Made by a program: the position numbers and the translations under genes. Under the pieces are notes generated by a model that saw nothing but the letters and a program-made list of their open reading frames with translations, did not search any database and was not told the DNA's origin. Below are positions 24,002 to 38,003 of a DNA stretch of 64,000 bases, one piece after another; position 1 is the stretch's first letter, and every line of letters begins with the position of its first letter. The DNA is from Nematostella vectensis (taxonomy: Eukaryota > Cnidaria > Anthozoa > Actiniaria > Edwardsiidae): the NCBI RefSeq assembly GCF_932526225.1, contig NC_064035.1:64501-128500 (forward strand). The letters are read 5' to 3'.

Positions 24002-26000
24002 GGGGAGTGTCATGTTTAAGAGATTTGCAATAGCTATAGAGCCCTGACACAATGAACTTCAGTGAAATTCTAATACTGACTTATGAGCTTTTGGTACATG
24101 TGGGAGACTTTTAACAAAACAAAAAAAATGACCACAAACTGTCAATTAACATAGTTTTCAATATAATATTGCATATTATTTAATAAGGTATTGACAGCTT
24201 TTAAAAAGTTCAACTGTTTGTTGACACTTAAAAGCCTACAATAAGCACTGACTCCAGACATGCGCAGTACTATGTTGCTGCCCCTTTAAAGTAAAATACA
24301 GCTTTACTTAGTCAGCGTAGACAATATTGCGGATTTTGTCAATATTCTAATATGAATATGTCAATATTCTCCCCCCTTACGTCTTTATTTCTATTTATTT
24401 TATGCTTTTCACATGATACCAAAACAGCGTCTTTTTTCTTCGCAAATTTGATGTCATGTACACAATTAAAGAGATGCGCACGTGCGCATGGCGAGTCCCC
24501 AAGGGACCCAAGACGCCCAAATAGACCTCTATTTTTTGTCATCCACAATCTCGGCGAGCTGTGCGTGGCGTAACCGTATTACAGGCCTGGGATCCTGGTT
24601 ATTGTCCTCCCCATTAATGCGCGGGTTGGGATAACCTTGCAAGAGTGTTGTACAGCATATTCGCTCGGAAATATCGGTGCTTGGGGCCTTCGGGTTCTTC
24701 ACAGCCTTCCGTAAAAGCCTTGTGCTGCCATACCGATTGGGTAATCCGTATGTATGGTTTCCGTTTTGTTCTTCAGACCGGGTTCGATCCCAGGCCAATG
24801 GGCGTTTTTTTTTATTCGTTTTCTTTCTTTGTGCTTGACCCCCCTAATCCTGATAGGTTTTGCGCAAAAATAATAAAAAAAGTGAGTTTGCAAAATAAGC
24901 TTGCTGGATTTATTGATTATATGTATTCAATTTGTTCATAGGAAGTTAACAAAAAACACAAAGCAAAGAGTTTGATGAAGTAAACAAGTATGTGAAGTTT
25001 AATGTTCTATTTGAAGGGGTGCATTTTGTACAGGGAAGCATACATAGAATGCTTAACTGGTGGAGAGGGAAGAGGTAAAAGTTTATTGAGCATAATTTCA
25101 ACAATAGCAGGGGGAAGAGAGGGGCACTCTCTTCATACAATATTGCAGTTGTTACCTATTATTAAATAAGTTTGTAACATGTCTTTGTTTATTAAGCAAG
25201 GTCTATTTCTGAGACAAGCAAACTCAAGTAAGGCTGTTGAAATAACAGGTGAGTGTTAAAAGAAAAACAATTATCTGATTAGAAAACTACTGTAGATTCC
25301 TTTGCACCAAAATAAGAACAAACTTCATTTTGTTTGTTATTTATGAGGAACGAGATGATCTATACAAAGCCATAAAGAAATATGTATTGCTCATCTAAAT
25401 TATACAAGTAAATGATAATATTAAAAACGAACTACTGTAAGTAATTAGAGTGGTTTTCATTAACCCGTGAAACAAAGTGTGATAGTTAAACGGTAATAGT
25501 TAGTAAAACACAAAAAAGAACAATAGAATCAGATCACAACAAAGTGTAATACGCTAAAGCGTAGTTCACGGGTTAATGAAGGTTTTGACATTTCAACCTT
25601 ACATCCACATGAAAGTAATGTCTAATATCGAGTGCCCTACAGTAAGTGTTTTGCAGTCAAGTTGTTTTCTTTTAGTAGGTAAAAAATTATTCTAAATAAT
25701 AGTAATCATAGCTATGGTCACCAGTTACACATATAGCACTTGTAATGAAAAGAAAGAAAAAATATATATATGCAGTCAAACAACAGAATTGCATGATAAC
25801 CTTGAATATATTGAATAAAGGACTGCAAAAAAACATCTTTTGTACTAGTTGCTTGAATTGACCCTTGGCTATTTTTAGCTGAATTCCCCTCCCCCTCTAA
25901 AAAGGAAAATAATAATCATAATAGAACAAAACTAAAAAGAAAACAAACACAACAGAGACCTCCACCAACAATTTTGATTTTTTTTTACTTTCCTTTAAAG
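24002..26000 (+). repeat. satellite unit 13 (class B)
   Basis: Class B along its length, with AAAAACGAACTAC near 25425 and AAGTAATGTCTAATATCG near 25614. Both are shared with units 14 and 15, so the three form a recent local expansion. The T-run after the core is 9 T (24805-24813). Core 24566-24813. Confidence 0.96.
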
Positions 26001-27998
26001 GGGGAGTGTCATGTTTAAGAGATTTGCAATAGCTATAGAGCCCTGACACAATGAACTTCAGTGAAATTCTAATACTGACTTATGAGCTTTTGGTACATGT
26101 GGGAGACTTTTAACAAAACAAAAAAAATGACCACAAACTGTCAATTAACATAGTTTTCAATATAATATTGCATATTATTTAATAAGGTATTGACAGCTTT
26201 TAAAAAGTTCAACTGTTTGTTGACACTTAAAAGCCTACAATAAGCACTGACTCCAGACATGCGCAGTACTATGTTGCTGCCCCTTTAAAGTAAAATACAG
26301 CTTTACTTAGTCAGCGTAGACAATATTGCGGATTTTGTCAATATTCTAATATGAATATGTCAATATTCTCCCCCCTTACGTCTTTATTTCTATTTATTTT
26401 ATGCTTTTCACATGATACCAAAACAGCGTCTTTTTTCTTCGCAAATTTGATGTCATGTACACAATTAAAGAGATGCGCACGTGCGCATGGCGAGTCCCCA
26501 AGGGACCCAAGACGCCCAAATAGACCTCTATTTTTTGTCATCCACAATCTCGGCGAGCTGTGCGTGGCGTAACCGTATTACAGGCCTGGGATCCTGGTTA
26601 TTGTCCTCCCCATTAATGCGCGGGTTGGGATAACCTTGCAAGAGTGTTGTACAGCATATTCGCTCGGAAATATCGGTGCTTGGGGCCTTCGGGTTCTTCA
26701 CAGCCTTCCGTAAAAGCCTTGTGCTGCCATACCGATTGGGTAATCCGTATGTATGGTTTCCGTTTTGTTCTTCAGACCGGGTTCGATCCCAGGCCAATGG
26801 GCGTTTTTTTTATTCGTTTTCTTTCTTTGTGCTTGACCCCCCTAATCCTGATAGGTTTTGCGCAAAAATAATAAAAAAAGTGAGTTTGCAAAATAAGCTT
26901 GCTGGATTTATTGATTATATGTATTCAATTTGTTCATAGGAAGTTAACAAAAAACACAAAGCAAAGAGTTTGATGAAGTAAACAAGTATGTGAAGTTTAA
27001 TGTTCTATTTGAAGGGGTGCATTTTGTACAGGGAAGCATACATAGAATGCTTAACTGGTGGAGAGGGAAGAGGTAAAAGTTTATTGAGCATAATTTCAAC
27101 AATAGCAGGGGGAAGAGAGGGGCACTCTCTTCATACAATATTGCAGTTGTTACCTATTATTAAATAAGTTTGTAACATGTCTTTGTTTATTAAGCAAGGT
27201 CTATTTCTGAGACAAGCAAACTCAAGTAAGGCTGTTGAAATAACAGGTGAGTGTTAAAAGAAAAACAATTATCTGATTAGAAAACTACTGTAGATTCCTT
27301 TGCACCAAAATAAGAACAAACTTCATTTTGTTTGTTATTTATGAGGAACGAGATGATCTATACAAAGCCATAAAGAAATATGTATTGCTCATCTAAATTA
27401 TACAAGTAAATGATAATATTAAAAACGAACTACTGTAAGTAATTAGAGTGGTTTTCATTAACCCGTGAAACAAAGTGTGATAGTTAAACGGTAATAGTTA
27501 GTAAAACACAAAAAAGAACAATAGAATCAGATCACAACAAAGTGTAATACGCTAAAGCGTAGTTCACGGGTTAATGAAGGTTTTGACATTTCAACCTTAC
27601 ATCCACATGAAAGTAATGTCTAATATCGAGTGCCCTACAGTAAGTGTTTTGCAGTCAAGTTGTTTTCTTTTAGTAGGTAAAAAATTATTCTAAATAATAG
27701 TAATCATAGCTATGGTCACCAGTTACACATATAGCACTTGTAATGAAAAGAAAGAAAAAATATATATATGCAGTCAAACAACAGAATTGCATGATAACCT
27801 TGAATATATTGAATAAAGGACTGCAAAAAAACATCTTTTGTACTAGTTGCTTGAATTGACCCTTGGCTATTTTTAGCTGAATTCCCCTCCCCCTCTAAAA
27901 AGGAAAATAATAATCATAATAGAACAAAACTAAAAAGAAAACAAACACAACAGAGACCTCCACCAACAATTTTGATTTTTTTTTACTTTCCTTTAAAG
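26001..27998 (+). repeat. satellite unit 14 (class B)
   Basis: Nearly indistinguishable from unit 13 apart from an 8-T run after the core. It keeps the perfect 16-bp palindrome with CACGTG. Core 26565-26811. Confidence 0.96.
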
Positions 27999-29995
27999 GG
28001 GGAGTGTCATGTTTAAGAGATTTGCAATAGCTATAGAGCCCTGACACAATGAACTTCAGTGAAATTCTAATACTGACTTATGAGCTTTTGGTACATGTGG
28101 GAGACTTTTAACAAAACAAAAAAAATGACCACAAACTGTCAATTAACATAGTTTTCAATATAATATTGCATATTATTTAATAAGGTATTGACAGCTTTTA
28201 AAAAGTTCAACTGTTTGTTGACACTTAAAAGCCTACAATAAGCACTGACTCCAGACATGCGCAGTACTATGTTGCTGCCCCTTTAAAGTAAAATACAGCT
28301 TTACTTAGTCAGCGTAGACAATATTGCGGATTTTGTCAATATTCTAATATGAATATGTCAATATTCTCCCCCCTTACGTCTTTATTTCTATTTATTTTAT
28401 GCTTTTCACATGATACCAAAACAGCGTCTATTTTCTTCGCTAATTTGATGTCATGTACACAATAAAGAGATGCGCCCGTGCGCATGGCGAGTCCCCAAGG
28501 GACCCAAGACGCCCAAATAGACCTCTATTTTTTGTCATCCACAATCTCGGCGAGCTGTGCGTGGCGTAACCGTATTACAGGCCTGGGATCCTGGTTATTG
28601 TCCTCCCCATTAATGCGCGGGTTGGGATAACCTTGCAAGAGTGTTGTACAGCATATTCGCTCGGAAATATCGGTGCTTGGGGCCTTCGGGTTCTTCACAG
28701 CCTTCCGTAAAAGCCTTGTGCTGCCATACCGATTGGGTAATCCGTATGTATGGTTTCCGTTTTGTTCTTCAGACCGGGTTCGATCCTAGGCCAATGGGCG
28801 TTTTTTTTATTCGTTTTCTTTCTTTGTGCTTGACCCCCCTAATCCTGATAGGTTTTGCGCAAAAATAATAAAAAAAGTGAGTTTGCAAAATAAGCTTGCT
28901 GGATTTATTGATTATATGTATTCAATTTGTTCATAGGAAGTTAACAAAAAACACAAAGCAAAGAGTTTGATGAAGTAAACAAGTATGTGAAGTTTAATGT
29001 TCTATTTGAAGGGGTGCATTTTGTACAGGGAAGCATACATAGAATGCTTAACTGGTGGAGAGGGAAGAGGTAAAAGTTTATTGAGCATAATTTCAACAAT
29101 AGCAGGGGGAAGAGAGGGGCACTCTCTTCATACAATATTGCAGTTGTTACCTATTATTAAATAAGTTTGTAACATGTCTTTGTTTATTAAGCAAGGTCTA
29201 TTTCTGAGACAAGCAAACTCAAGTAAGGCTGTTGAAATAACAGGTGAGTGTTAAAAGAAAAACAATTATCTGATTAGAAAACTACTGTAGATTCCTTTGC
29301 ACCAAAATAAGAACAAACTTCATTTTGTTTGTTATTTATGAGGAACGAGATGATCTATACAAAGCCATAAAGAAATATGTATTGCTCATCTAAATTATAC
29401 AAGTAAATGATAATATTAAAAACGAACTACTGTAAGTAATTAGAGTGGTTTTCATTAACCCGTGAAACACAGTGTGATAGTTAAACGGTAATAGTTAGTA
29501 AAACACAAAAAAGAACACTAGAATCAGATCACAACAAAGTGTAATACGCTAAAGCGTAGTTCACGGGTTAATGAAGGTTTTGACATTTCAACCTTACATC
29601 CACATGAAAGTAATGTCTAATATCGAGTGCCCTACAGTAAGTGTTTTGCAGTCAAGTTGTTTTCTTTTAGTAGGTAAAAAATTATTCTAAATAATAGTAA
29701 TCATAGCTATGGTCACCAGTTACACATATAGCACTTGTAATGAAAAGAAAGAAAAAATATATATATGCAGTCAAACAACAGAATTGCATGATAACCTTGA
29801 ATATATTGAATAAAGGACTGCAAAAAAACATCTTTTGTACTAGTTGCTTGAATTGACCCTTGGCTATTTTTAGCTGAATTCCCCTCCCCCTCTAAAAAGG
29901 AAAATAATAATCATAATAGAACAAAACTAAAAAGAAAACAAACACAACAGAGACCTCCACCAACAATTTTGATTTTTTTTTACTTTCCTTTAAAG
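27999..29995 (+). repeat. satellite unit 15 (class B, altered core)
   Basis: Same subfamily as units 13 and 14 but with a patch of changes around the palindrome: GCGTCTATTTTCTTCGCTAA, a 1-bp loss in ACAATAAAGAGATG, and the CCCGTG form. The B-box flank is GATCCTAGG, which turns one closing-stem pair into G-U. Private changes GAAACACAGTG and GAACACTAGAATC lie in the MITE. Core 28562-28808. Confidence 0.96.
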
Positions 29996-31998
29996 GGGGA
30001 GTGTCATGTTTAAGAGATTTGCAATAGCTATAGAGCCCTGACACAATGAACTTCAGTGAAATTCTAATACTGACTTATGAGCTTTTGGTACATGTGGGAG
30101 ACTTTTAACAAAACAAAAAAAATGACCACAAACTGTCAATTAACATAGTTTTCAATATAATATTGCATATTATTTAATAAGGTATTGACAGCTTTTAAAA
30201 AGTTCAACTGTTTGTTGACACTTAAAAGCCTACAATAAGAACTGACTCCAGACATGCGCAGTACTATGTTGCTGCCCCTTTAAAGTAAAATACAGCTTTA
30301 CTTAGTCAGCGTAGACAAAATTGCGGATTTTGTCAATATTCTAATATGAAGATGTCAATATTCTCCCCCCTTACGTCTTTATTTCTATTTATTTTATGCT
30401 TTTCACATGATACCAAAACAGCGTCTTTTTTCTTCGCAAATTTGATGTCATGTACACAATTAAAGAGATGCGCCCGTGCGCATGGCGAGTCCCCAAGGGA
30501 CCCAAGACGCCCAAATAGACCTCTATTTTTTGTCATCCACAATCTCGGCGAGCTGTGCGTGGCGTAACCGTATTACAGGCCTGGGATCCTGGTTATTGTC
30601 CTCCCCATTAATGCGCGGGTTGGGATAACCTTGCAAGAGTGTTGTACAGCATATTCGCTCGGAAATATCGGTGCTTGGGGCCTTCGGGTTCTTCACAGCC
30701 TTCCGTAAAAGCCTTGTGCTGCCATACCGATTGGGTAATCCGTATGTATGGTTTCCGTTTTGTTCTTCAGACCGGGTTCGATCCCAGGCCAATAGGCGTT
30801 TTTTTTATTCGTTTTCTTTCTTTGTGCTTGACCCCCCTAATCCTGATAGGTTTTGCGCAAAAATAATAAAAAAAGTGAGTTTGCAAAATAAGCTTGCTGG
30901 ATTTATTGATTATATGTATTCAATTTGTTCATAGGAAGTTAACAAAAAACACAAAGCAAAGAGTTTGATGAAGTAAACAAGTATGTGAACTTTAATGTTC
31001 TATTTGAAGGGGTGCATTTTGTACAGGGAAGCATACATAGAATGCTTAACTGGTGGAGAGGGAAGAGGTAAAAGTTTATTGAGCATAATTTCAACAATAG
31101 CAGGGGGAAGAGAGGGGCACTCTCTTCATACAATATTGCAGTTGTTACCTATTATTAAATAAGTTTGTAACATGTCTTTGTTTATTAAGCAAGGTCTATT
31201 TCTGAGACAAGCAAACTCAAGTAAGAGCTGTTAAAATAACAGGTGAGTGTTAAAAAAAAACAATTATCTGATTAGAAAACTAATGTAGATTCCTTTGCTC
31301 CAAATAAGAACAAACGTCATTTTGTTTATTATTTATGTGGAACGAGATGAGCTCTACAAGGCCAAGAAGAAATATGTATTGCTCATCTAAATTATACAAG
31401 TAAATAATAATATTAAAAAAGAATTACTGTAAGTAATTAGAGTGGTTTTCATTAACCCGTGAAACAAAGTGTGATAGTTAAACGGTAATAGTTAGTAAAA
31501 CACAAAAAAGAACAATAGAATCAGATCACAACAAAGTGTAGTACGCTAAAGCGTAGTTCACGGGTTAATGAAGGTTTTGACATTTCAACCTTACATCCAC
31601 ATGAAAGTAATGCCTAATATCGAGTGCCCTACAGTAAGTGTTTTGCAGTCAAGTTGTTTTCTTTTAGTAGGTACAAAATTATTCTAAATAATAGTAATCA
31701 TAGCTATGGTCACCACTTACACATATAGAACTTGTAATGAAAAGAAAGAAAAAAAATATATATATATGCAGTCAAACAACAGAATTGCATGATAACCTTG
31801 AATATATTGAATAAAGGACTGCAAAAAACATCTTTTGTACTAGTTGCTTGAATTGACCCTTGGCTATTTTTAGCTGAATTCCCCTCCCCCTCTAAAAAAG
31901 AAAATAATAATAATAATAATAGAACAAAACTAAAAAGAAAACAAACACAGCAGAGACCCCCACCAACAATTTTGATTTTTTTTTACTTTCCTTTAAAG
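29996..31998 (+). repeat. satellite unit 16 (B/A mosaic)
   Basis: Class B start with private AATAAGAACTGAC near 30235, then a class A patch over 30315-30480 (CAAAATTGCGG, GCGCCCGTGCGC), a class B core with CCAATAGGCG, and the unit 8/10 type 3' part (ACAAACGTCATTTTG). Core 30560-30806. Confidence 0.96.
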
Positions 31999-34000
31999 GG
32001 GGAGTGTCATGTTTAAGAGATGTGCAATAGCTCTAGAGCCATGACACAATGAACTTCAGTGAAATTCTAATACTGACTTATGAGCTTTTGGTACATGTGG
32101 GAGACTTTAAACAAAACAAAAAAAATGACCACAAACTGTCAATTAACATAGTTTTCAATATAATATTGCATATTATTTAATAAGGTATTCACAGCTTTTA
32201 AAAAGTTCAACTGTTTGTAGACACTTGAAAGCCTACAATAATCACTGACTCCAGACATGCGCAGTACTATGTTGCTGCCCCTTTAAAGTAAAATACAGCT
32301 TTACTTAGTCAGCGTAGACAAAATTGCGGATTTTGTCAATATTCTTATATGAAGATGTCAATATTCTCCCCCCTTACGTCTTTATTTCTATTTCTTTTAT
32401 GGTTTTCTTATGACACCAAAACAGCGTCTTTTTTCTTCGCTAATTTGATGTCATGTACACAATAAAAGAGATGCGCCCGTGCGCATGGCGAGTCCCCAAG
32501 GGACCCAAGACGCCCAAATAGACCTCTATTTTTTGTCATCCACAATCTCGGCGAGCTGTGCGTGGCGTAACCGTATTACAGGCCTGGGATCCTGGTTATT
32601 GTCCTCCCCATTAATGCGCGGGTTGGGATAACCTTGCAAGAGTGTTGTACAGCATATTCGCTCGGAAATATCGGTGCTTGGGGCCTTCGGGTTCTTTACA
32701 GCCTTCCGTAAAAGCCTTGTGCTGCCATACCGATTGGGTAATCCGTATGTATGGTTTCCGTTTTGTTCTTCAGACCGGGTTCGATCCCAGGCCAATGGGC
32801 GTTTTTTTTATTCGTTTTCTTTCTTTGTGCTTGACCCCCCTAATCCTGATAGGTTTTGCGCAAAAATAATAAAAAAAAAGTGAGTTTGCAAAATAAGCTT
32901 GCTGGATTTATTGATTATATGTATTCAATTTGTCCATAGGAAGTTAACAAAAAACACAAAGCAAAGAGTTTGATGAAGTAAACAAGTATGTGAAGTTTAA
33001 TGTTCTATTTGAAGGGGTGCATTTTGTACAGGGAAGCATACATAGAATGCTTAACTGGTGGAGAGGGAAGAGGTAAAAGTTTATTGAGCATAATTTCAAC
33101 AATAGCAGGGGGAAGAGAGGGGCACTCTCTTCATACAATATTGCAGTTGTTACCTATTATTAAATAAGTTTGTAACATGTCTTTGTTTATTAAGCAAGGT
33201 CTATTTCTGAGACAAGCACACTCAAGTAAGAGCTGTTAAAATAACAGGTGAGTGTTAAAAAAACAATTATCTGATTAGAAAACTAATGTAGATTCCTTTG
33301 CTCCAAATAAGAACAAACTTCATTTTGTTTGTTATTTATGAGGAACGAGATGAGCTCTACAAGGCCAAGAAGAAATATGTATTGCTCATCTAAATTATAC
33401 AAGTAAATAATAATATTAAAAAAGAATTACTGTAAGTAATTAGAGTGGTTTTCATTAACCCGTGAAACAAAGTGTGATAGTTAAACGGTAATAGTTAGTA
33501 AAACACAAAAAAGAACAATAGAATCAGATCACAACAAAGTGTAGTACGCTAAAGCGTAGTTCACGGGTTAATGAAGGTTTTGACATTTCAACCTTACATC
33601 CACATGAAAGTAATGCCTAATATCGAGTGCCCTACAGTAAGTGTTTTGCAGTCAAGTTGTTTTCTTTTAGTAGGTACAAAATTATTCTAAATAATAGTAA
33701 TCATAGCTATGGTCACCACTTACACATATAGAACTTGTAATGAAAAGAAAGAAAAAAAATATATATATGTGCAGTCAAACAACAGAATTGCATGATAACC
33801 TTGAATATATTGAATAAAGGACTGCAAAAAACATCTTTTGTACTAGTTGCTTGAATTGACCCTTGGCTATTTTTAGCTGAATTCCCCTCCCCCTCTAAAA
33901 AAGAAAATAATAATAATAATAATAGAACAAAACTAAAAAGAAAACAAACACAGCAGAGACCCCCATCAACAATTTTGATTTTTTTTACTTTCCTTTAAAG
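31999..34000 (+). repeat. satellite unit 17 (diverged class A)
   Basis: More private changes than its neighbours in the first 450 bp: GACTTTAAACAAAAC, GGTATTCACAGC, TTTGTAGACACTTGAAAGCC, ATTCTTATATGAAG and ATGGTTTTCTTATGACACC. It also has CTAATTTG and ACAATAAAAGAG, seen again in unit 24. The AT tract ends ATATATATGTGCAG. Core 32563-32809. Confidence 0.96.
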
Positions 34001-36002
34001 GGGGAGTGTCATGTTTAAGAGATGTGCAATAGCTCTAGAGCCATGACACAATGAACTTCAGTGAAATTCTAATACTGACTTATGAGCTTTTGGTACATGT
34101 GGGAGACTTTTAACAAAACAAAAAAAATGACCACAAACTGTCAATTAACATAGTTTTCAATATAATATTGCATATTATTTAATAAGGTATTGACAGCTTT
34201 TAAAAAGTTCAACTGTTTGTTGACACTTAAAAGCCTACAATAATCACTGACTCCAGACATGCGCAGTACTATGTTGCTGCCCCTTTAAAGTAAAATACAG
34301 CTTTACTTAGTCAGCGTAGACAAAATTGCGGATTTTGTCAATATTCTAATATGAAGATGTCAATATTCTCCCCCCTTACGTCTTTATTTCTATTTATTTT
34401 ATGCTTTTCACATGATACCAAAACAGCGTCTTTTTTCTTCGCAAATTTGATGTCATGTACACAATTAAAGAGATGCGCCCGTGCGCATGGCGAGTCCCCA
34501 AGGGACCCAAGACGCCCAAATAGACCTCTATTTTTTGTCATCCACAATCTCGGCGAGCTGTGCGTGGCGTAACCGTATTACAGGCCTGGGATCCTGGTTA
34601 TTGTCCTTCCCATTAATGCGCGGGTTGGGATAACCTTGCAAGAGTGTTGTACAGCATATTCGCTCGGAAATATCGGTGCTTGGGGCCTTCGGGTTCTTTA
34701 CAGCCTTCCGTAAAAGCCTTGTGCTGCCATACCGATTGGGTAATCCGTATGTATGGTTTCCGTTTTGTTCTTCAGACTGGGTTCGATCCCAGGCCAATGG
34801 GCTTTTTTTTTTAATTCGTTTTTTTTCTTTGTGCTGGACCCCCTCAATCCTGATAGGTTTTGCGCAAAAATAATAAAAAAAAAGTGAGTTTGCAAAATAA
34901 GCTTGCTAGATTTATTGATTATATGTATTCAATTTGTTCCTAGGAAGTTAACAAAAAACACAAAGCAAAGAGTTTGAGGAAGTAAACAAGTATGTGAAGT
35001 TTAATGTTCTATTTGAAGGGGTGCATTTTGTACAGGGAAGCATACATAGAATGCTTAACTGGTGGAGAGGGAAGAGGTAAAAGTTTATTGAGCATAATTT
35101 CAACAATAGCAGGGGGAAGAGAGGGGCACTCTCTTCATACAATATTGCAGTTGTTACCTATTATTAAATAAGTTTGTAACATGTCTTTGTTTATTAAGCA
35201 AGGTCTATTTCTGAGACAAGCAAACTCAAGTAAGGCTGTTGAAATAACAGGTGAGTGTTAAAAGAAAAACAATTATCTGATTAGAAAACTACTGTAGATT
35301 CCTTTGCACCAAAATAAGAACAAACTTCATTTTGTTTGTTATTTATGAGGAACGAGATGATCTATACAAAGCCATAAAGAAATATGTATTGCTCATCTAA
35401 ATTATACAAGTAAATGATAATATTAAAAAAGAACTACTGTAAGTAATTAGAGTGGTTTTCATTAACCCGTGAAACAAAGTGTGATAGTTAAACGGTAATA
35501 GTTAGTAAAACACAAAAAAGAACAATAGAATCAGATCACAACAAAGTGTAATACGCTAAAGCGTAGTTCACGGGTTAATGAAGGTTTTGACATTTCAACC
35601 TTACATCCACATGAAAGTAATGCCTAATATCGAGTGCCCTACAGTAAGTGTTTTGCAGTCAAGTTGTTTTCTTTTAGTAGGTAAAAAATTATTCTAAATA
35701 ATAGTAATCATAGCTATGGTCACCAGTTACACATATAGCACTTGTAATGAAAAGAAAGAAAAAATATATATATGCAGTCAAACAACAGAATTGCATGATA
35801 ACCTTGAATATATTGAATAACGGACTGCAAAAAAACATCTTTTGTACTAGTTGCTTGAATTGACCCTTGGCTATTTTTAGCTGAATTCCCCTCCCCCTCT
35901 AAAAAGGAAAATAATAATCATAATAGAACAAAACTAAAAAGGAAACAAACACAACAGAGACCTCTACCAACAATTTTGATTTTTTTTTACTTTCCTTTAA
36001 AG
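34001..36002 (+). repeat. satellite unit 18 (A to B mosaic)
   Basis: Class A 5' part, then the CAGACTGGG core subtype with a 10-T run and CCCTCAATCC, and class B after about 35235. Private change: GAATAACGGACTGC near 35817. It is nearly the same as the first half of unit 21. Core 34565-34812. Confidence 0.96.
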
Positions 36003-38003
36003 GGGGAGTGTCATGTTTAAGAGATTTGCAATAGCTCTAGAGCCCTGACACAATGAACTTCAGTGAAATTCTAATACTGACTTATGAGCTTTTGGTACAT
36101 GTGGGAGACTTTTAACAAAACAAAAAAAATGACCACAAACTGTCAATTAACATAGTTTTCAATATAATATTGCATATTATTTTATAAGGTATTGACAGCT
36201 TTTAAAAAGTTCAACTGTTTGTTGACACTTAAAAGCCTACAATAAGCACTGACTCCAGACATGCGCAGTACTATGTTGCTGCCCCTTTAAAGTAAAATAC
36301 AGCTTTACTTAGTCAGCGTAGACAATATTGCGGATTTTGTCAATATTCTAATATGAATATGTCAATATTCTCCCCCCTTACGTCTTTATTTCTATTTATT
36401 TTATGCTTTTCACATGATACCAAAACAGCGTCTTTTTTCTTCGCAAATTTGATGTCATGTACACAATTAAAGAGATGCGCACGTGCGCATGGCGAGTCCC
36501 CAAGGGACCCAAGACGCCCAAATAGACCTCTATTTTTTGTCATCCACAATCTCGGCGAGCTGTGCGTGGCGTAACCGTATTACAGGCCTGGGATCCTGGT
36601 TATTGTCCTCCCCATTAATGCGCGGGTTGGGATAACCTTGCAAGAGTGTTGTACAGCATATTCGCTCGGAAATATCGGTGCTTGGGGCCTTCGGGTTCTT
36701 CACAGCCTTCCGTAAAAGCCTTGTGCTGCCATACCGATTGGGTAATCCGTATGTATGGTTTCCGTTTTGTTCTTCAGACCGGGTTCGATCCCAGGCCAAT
36801 GGGCGTTTTTTTTATTCGTTTTCTTTCTTTGTGCTTGACCCCCCTAATCCTGATAGGTTTTGCGCAAAAATAATAAAAAAAAGTGAGTTTGCAAAATAAG
36901 CTTGCTGGATTTATTGATTATATGTATTCAATTTGTTCATAGGAAGTTAACAAAAAACACAAAGCAAAGAGTTTGATGAAGTAAACAAGTATGTGAAGTT
37001 TAATGTTCTATTTGAAGGGGTGCATTTTGTACAGGGAAGCATACATAGAATGCTTAACTGGTGGAGAGGGAAGAGGTAAAAGTTTATTGAGCATAATTTC
37101 AACAATAGCAGGGGGAAGAGAGGGGCACTCTCTTCATACAATATTGCAGTTGTTACCTATTATTAAATAAGTTTGTAACATGTCTTTGTTTATTAAGCAA
37201 GGTCTATTTCTGAGACAAGCACACTCAAGTAAGAGCTGTTAAAATAACAGGTGAGTGTTAAAAAAACAATTATCTGATTAGAAAACTAATGTAGATTCCT
37301 TTGCTCCAAATAAGAACAAACTTCATTTTGTTTGTTATTTATGAGGAACGAGATGAGCTCTACAAGGCCAAGAAGAAATATGTATTGCTCATCTAAATTA
37401 TACAAGTAAATAATAATATTAAAAAAGAATTACTGTAAGTAATTAGAGTGGTTTTCATTAACCCGTGAAACAAAGTGTGATAGTTAAACGGTAATAGTTA
37501 GTAAAACACAAAAAAGAACAATAGAATCAGATCACAACAAAGTGTAGTACGCTAAAGCGTAGTTCACGGGTTAATGAAGGTTTTGACATTTCAACCTTAC
37601 ATCCACATGAAAGTAATGCCTAATATCGAGTGCCCTACAGTAAGTGTTTTGCAGTCAAGTTGTTTTCTTTTAGTAGGTACAAAATTATTCTAAATAATAG
37701 TAATCATAGCTATGGTCACCACTTACACATATAGAACTTGTAATGAAAAGAAAGAAAAAAAATATATATGTGTGCAGTCAAACAACAGAATTGCATGATA
37801 ACCTTGAATATATTGAATAAAGGACTGCAAAAAACATCTTTTGTACTAGTTGCTTGAATTGACCCTTGGCTATTTTTAGCTGAATTCCCCTCCCCCTCTA
37901 AAAAAGAAAATAATAATAATAATAATAGAACAAAACTAAAAATAAAACAAACACAGCAGAGACCCCCATCAACAATTTTGATTTTTTTTACTTTCCTTTA
38001 AAG
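36003..38003 (+). repeat. satellite unit 19 (B to A mosaic)
   Basis: Starts GATTTGCAATAGCTCTAGAG with CCCTGACAC. It has private ATTATTTTATAAGG near 36176, a class B centre with the perfect palindrome, and a class A 3' part with GACAAGCACACTC. The AT tract is interrupted by TGTG (ATATATGTGTGCAG). Core 36567-36813. Confidence 0.96.
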
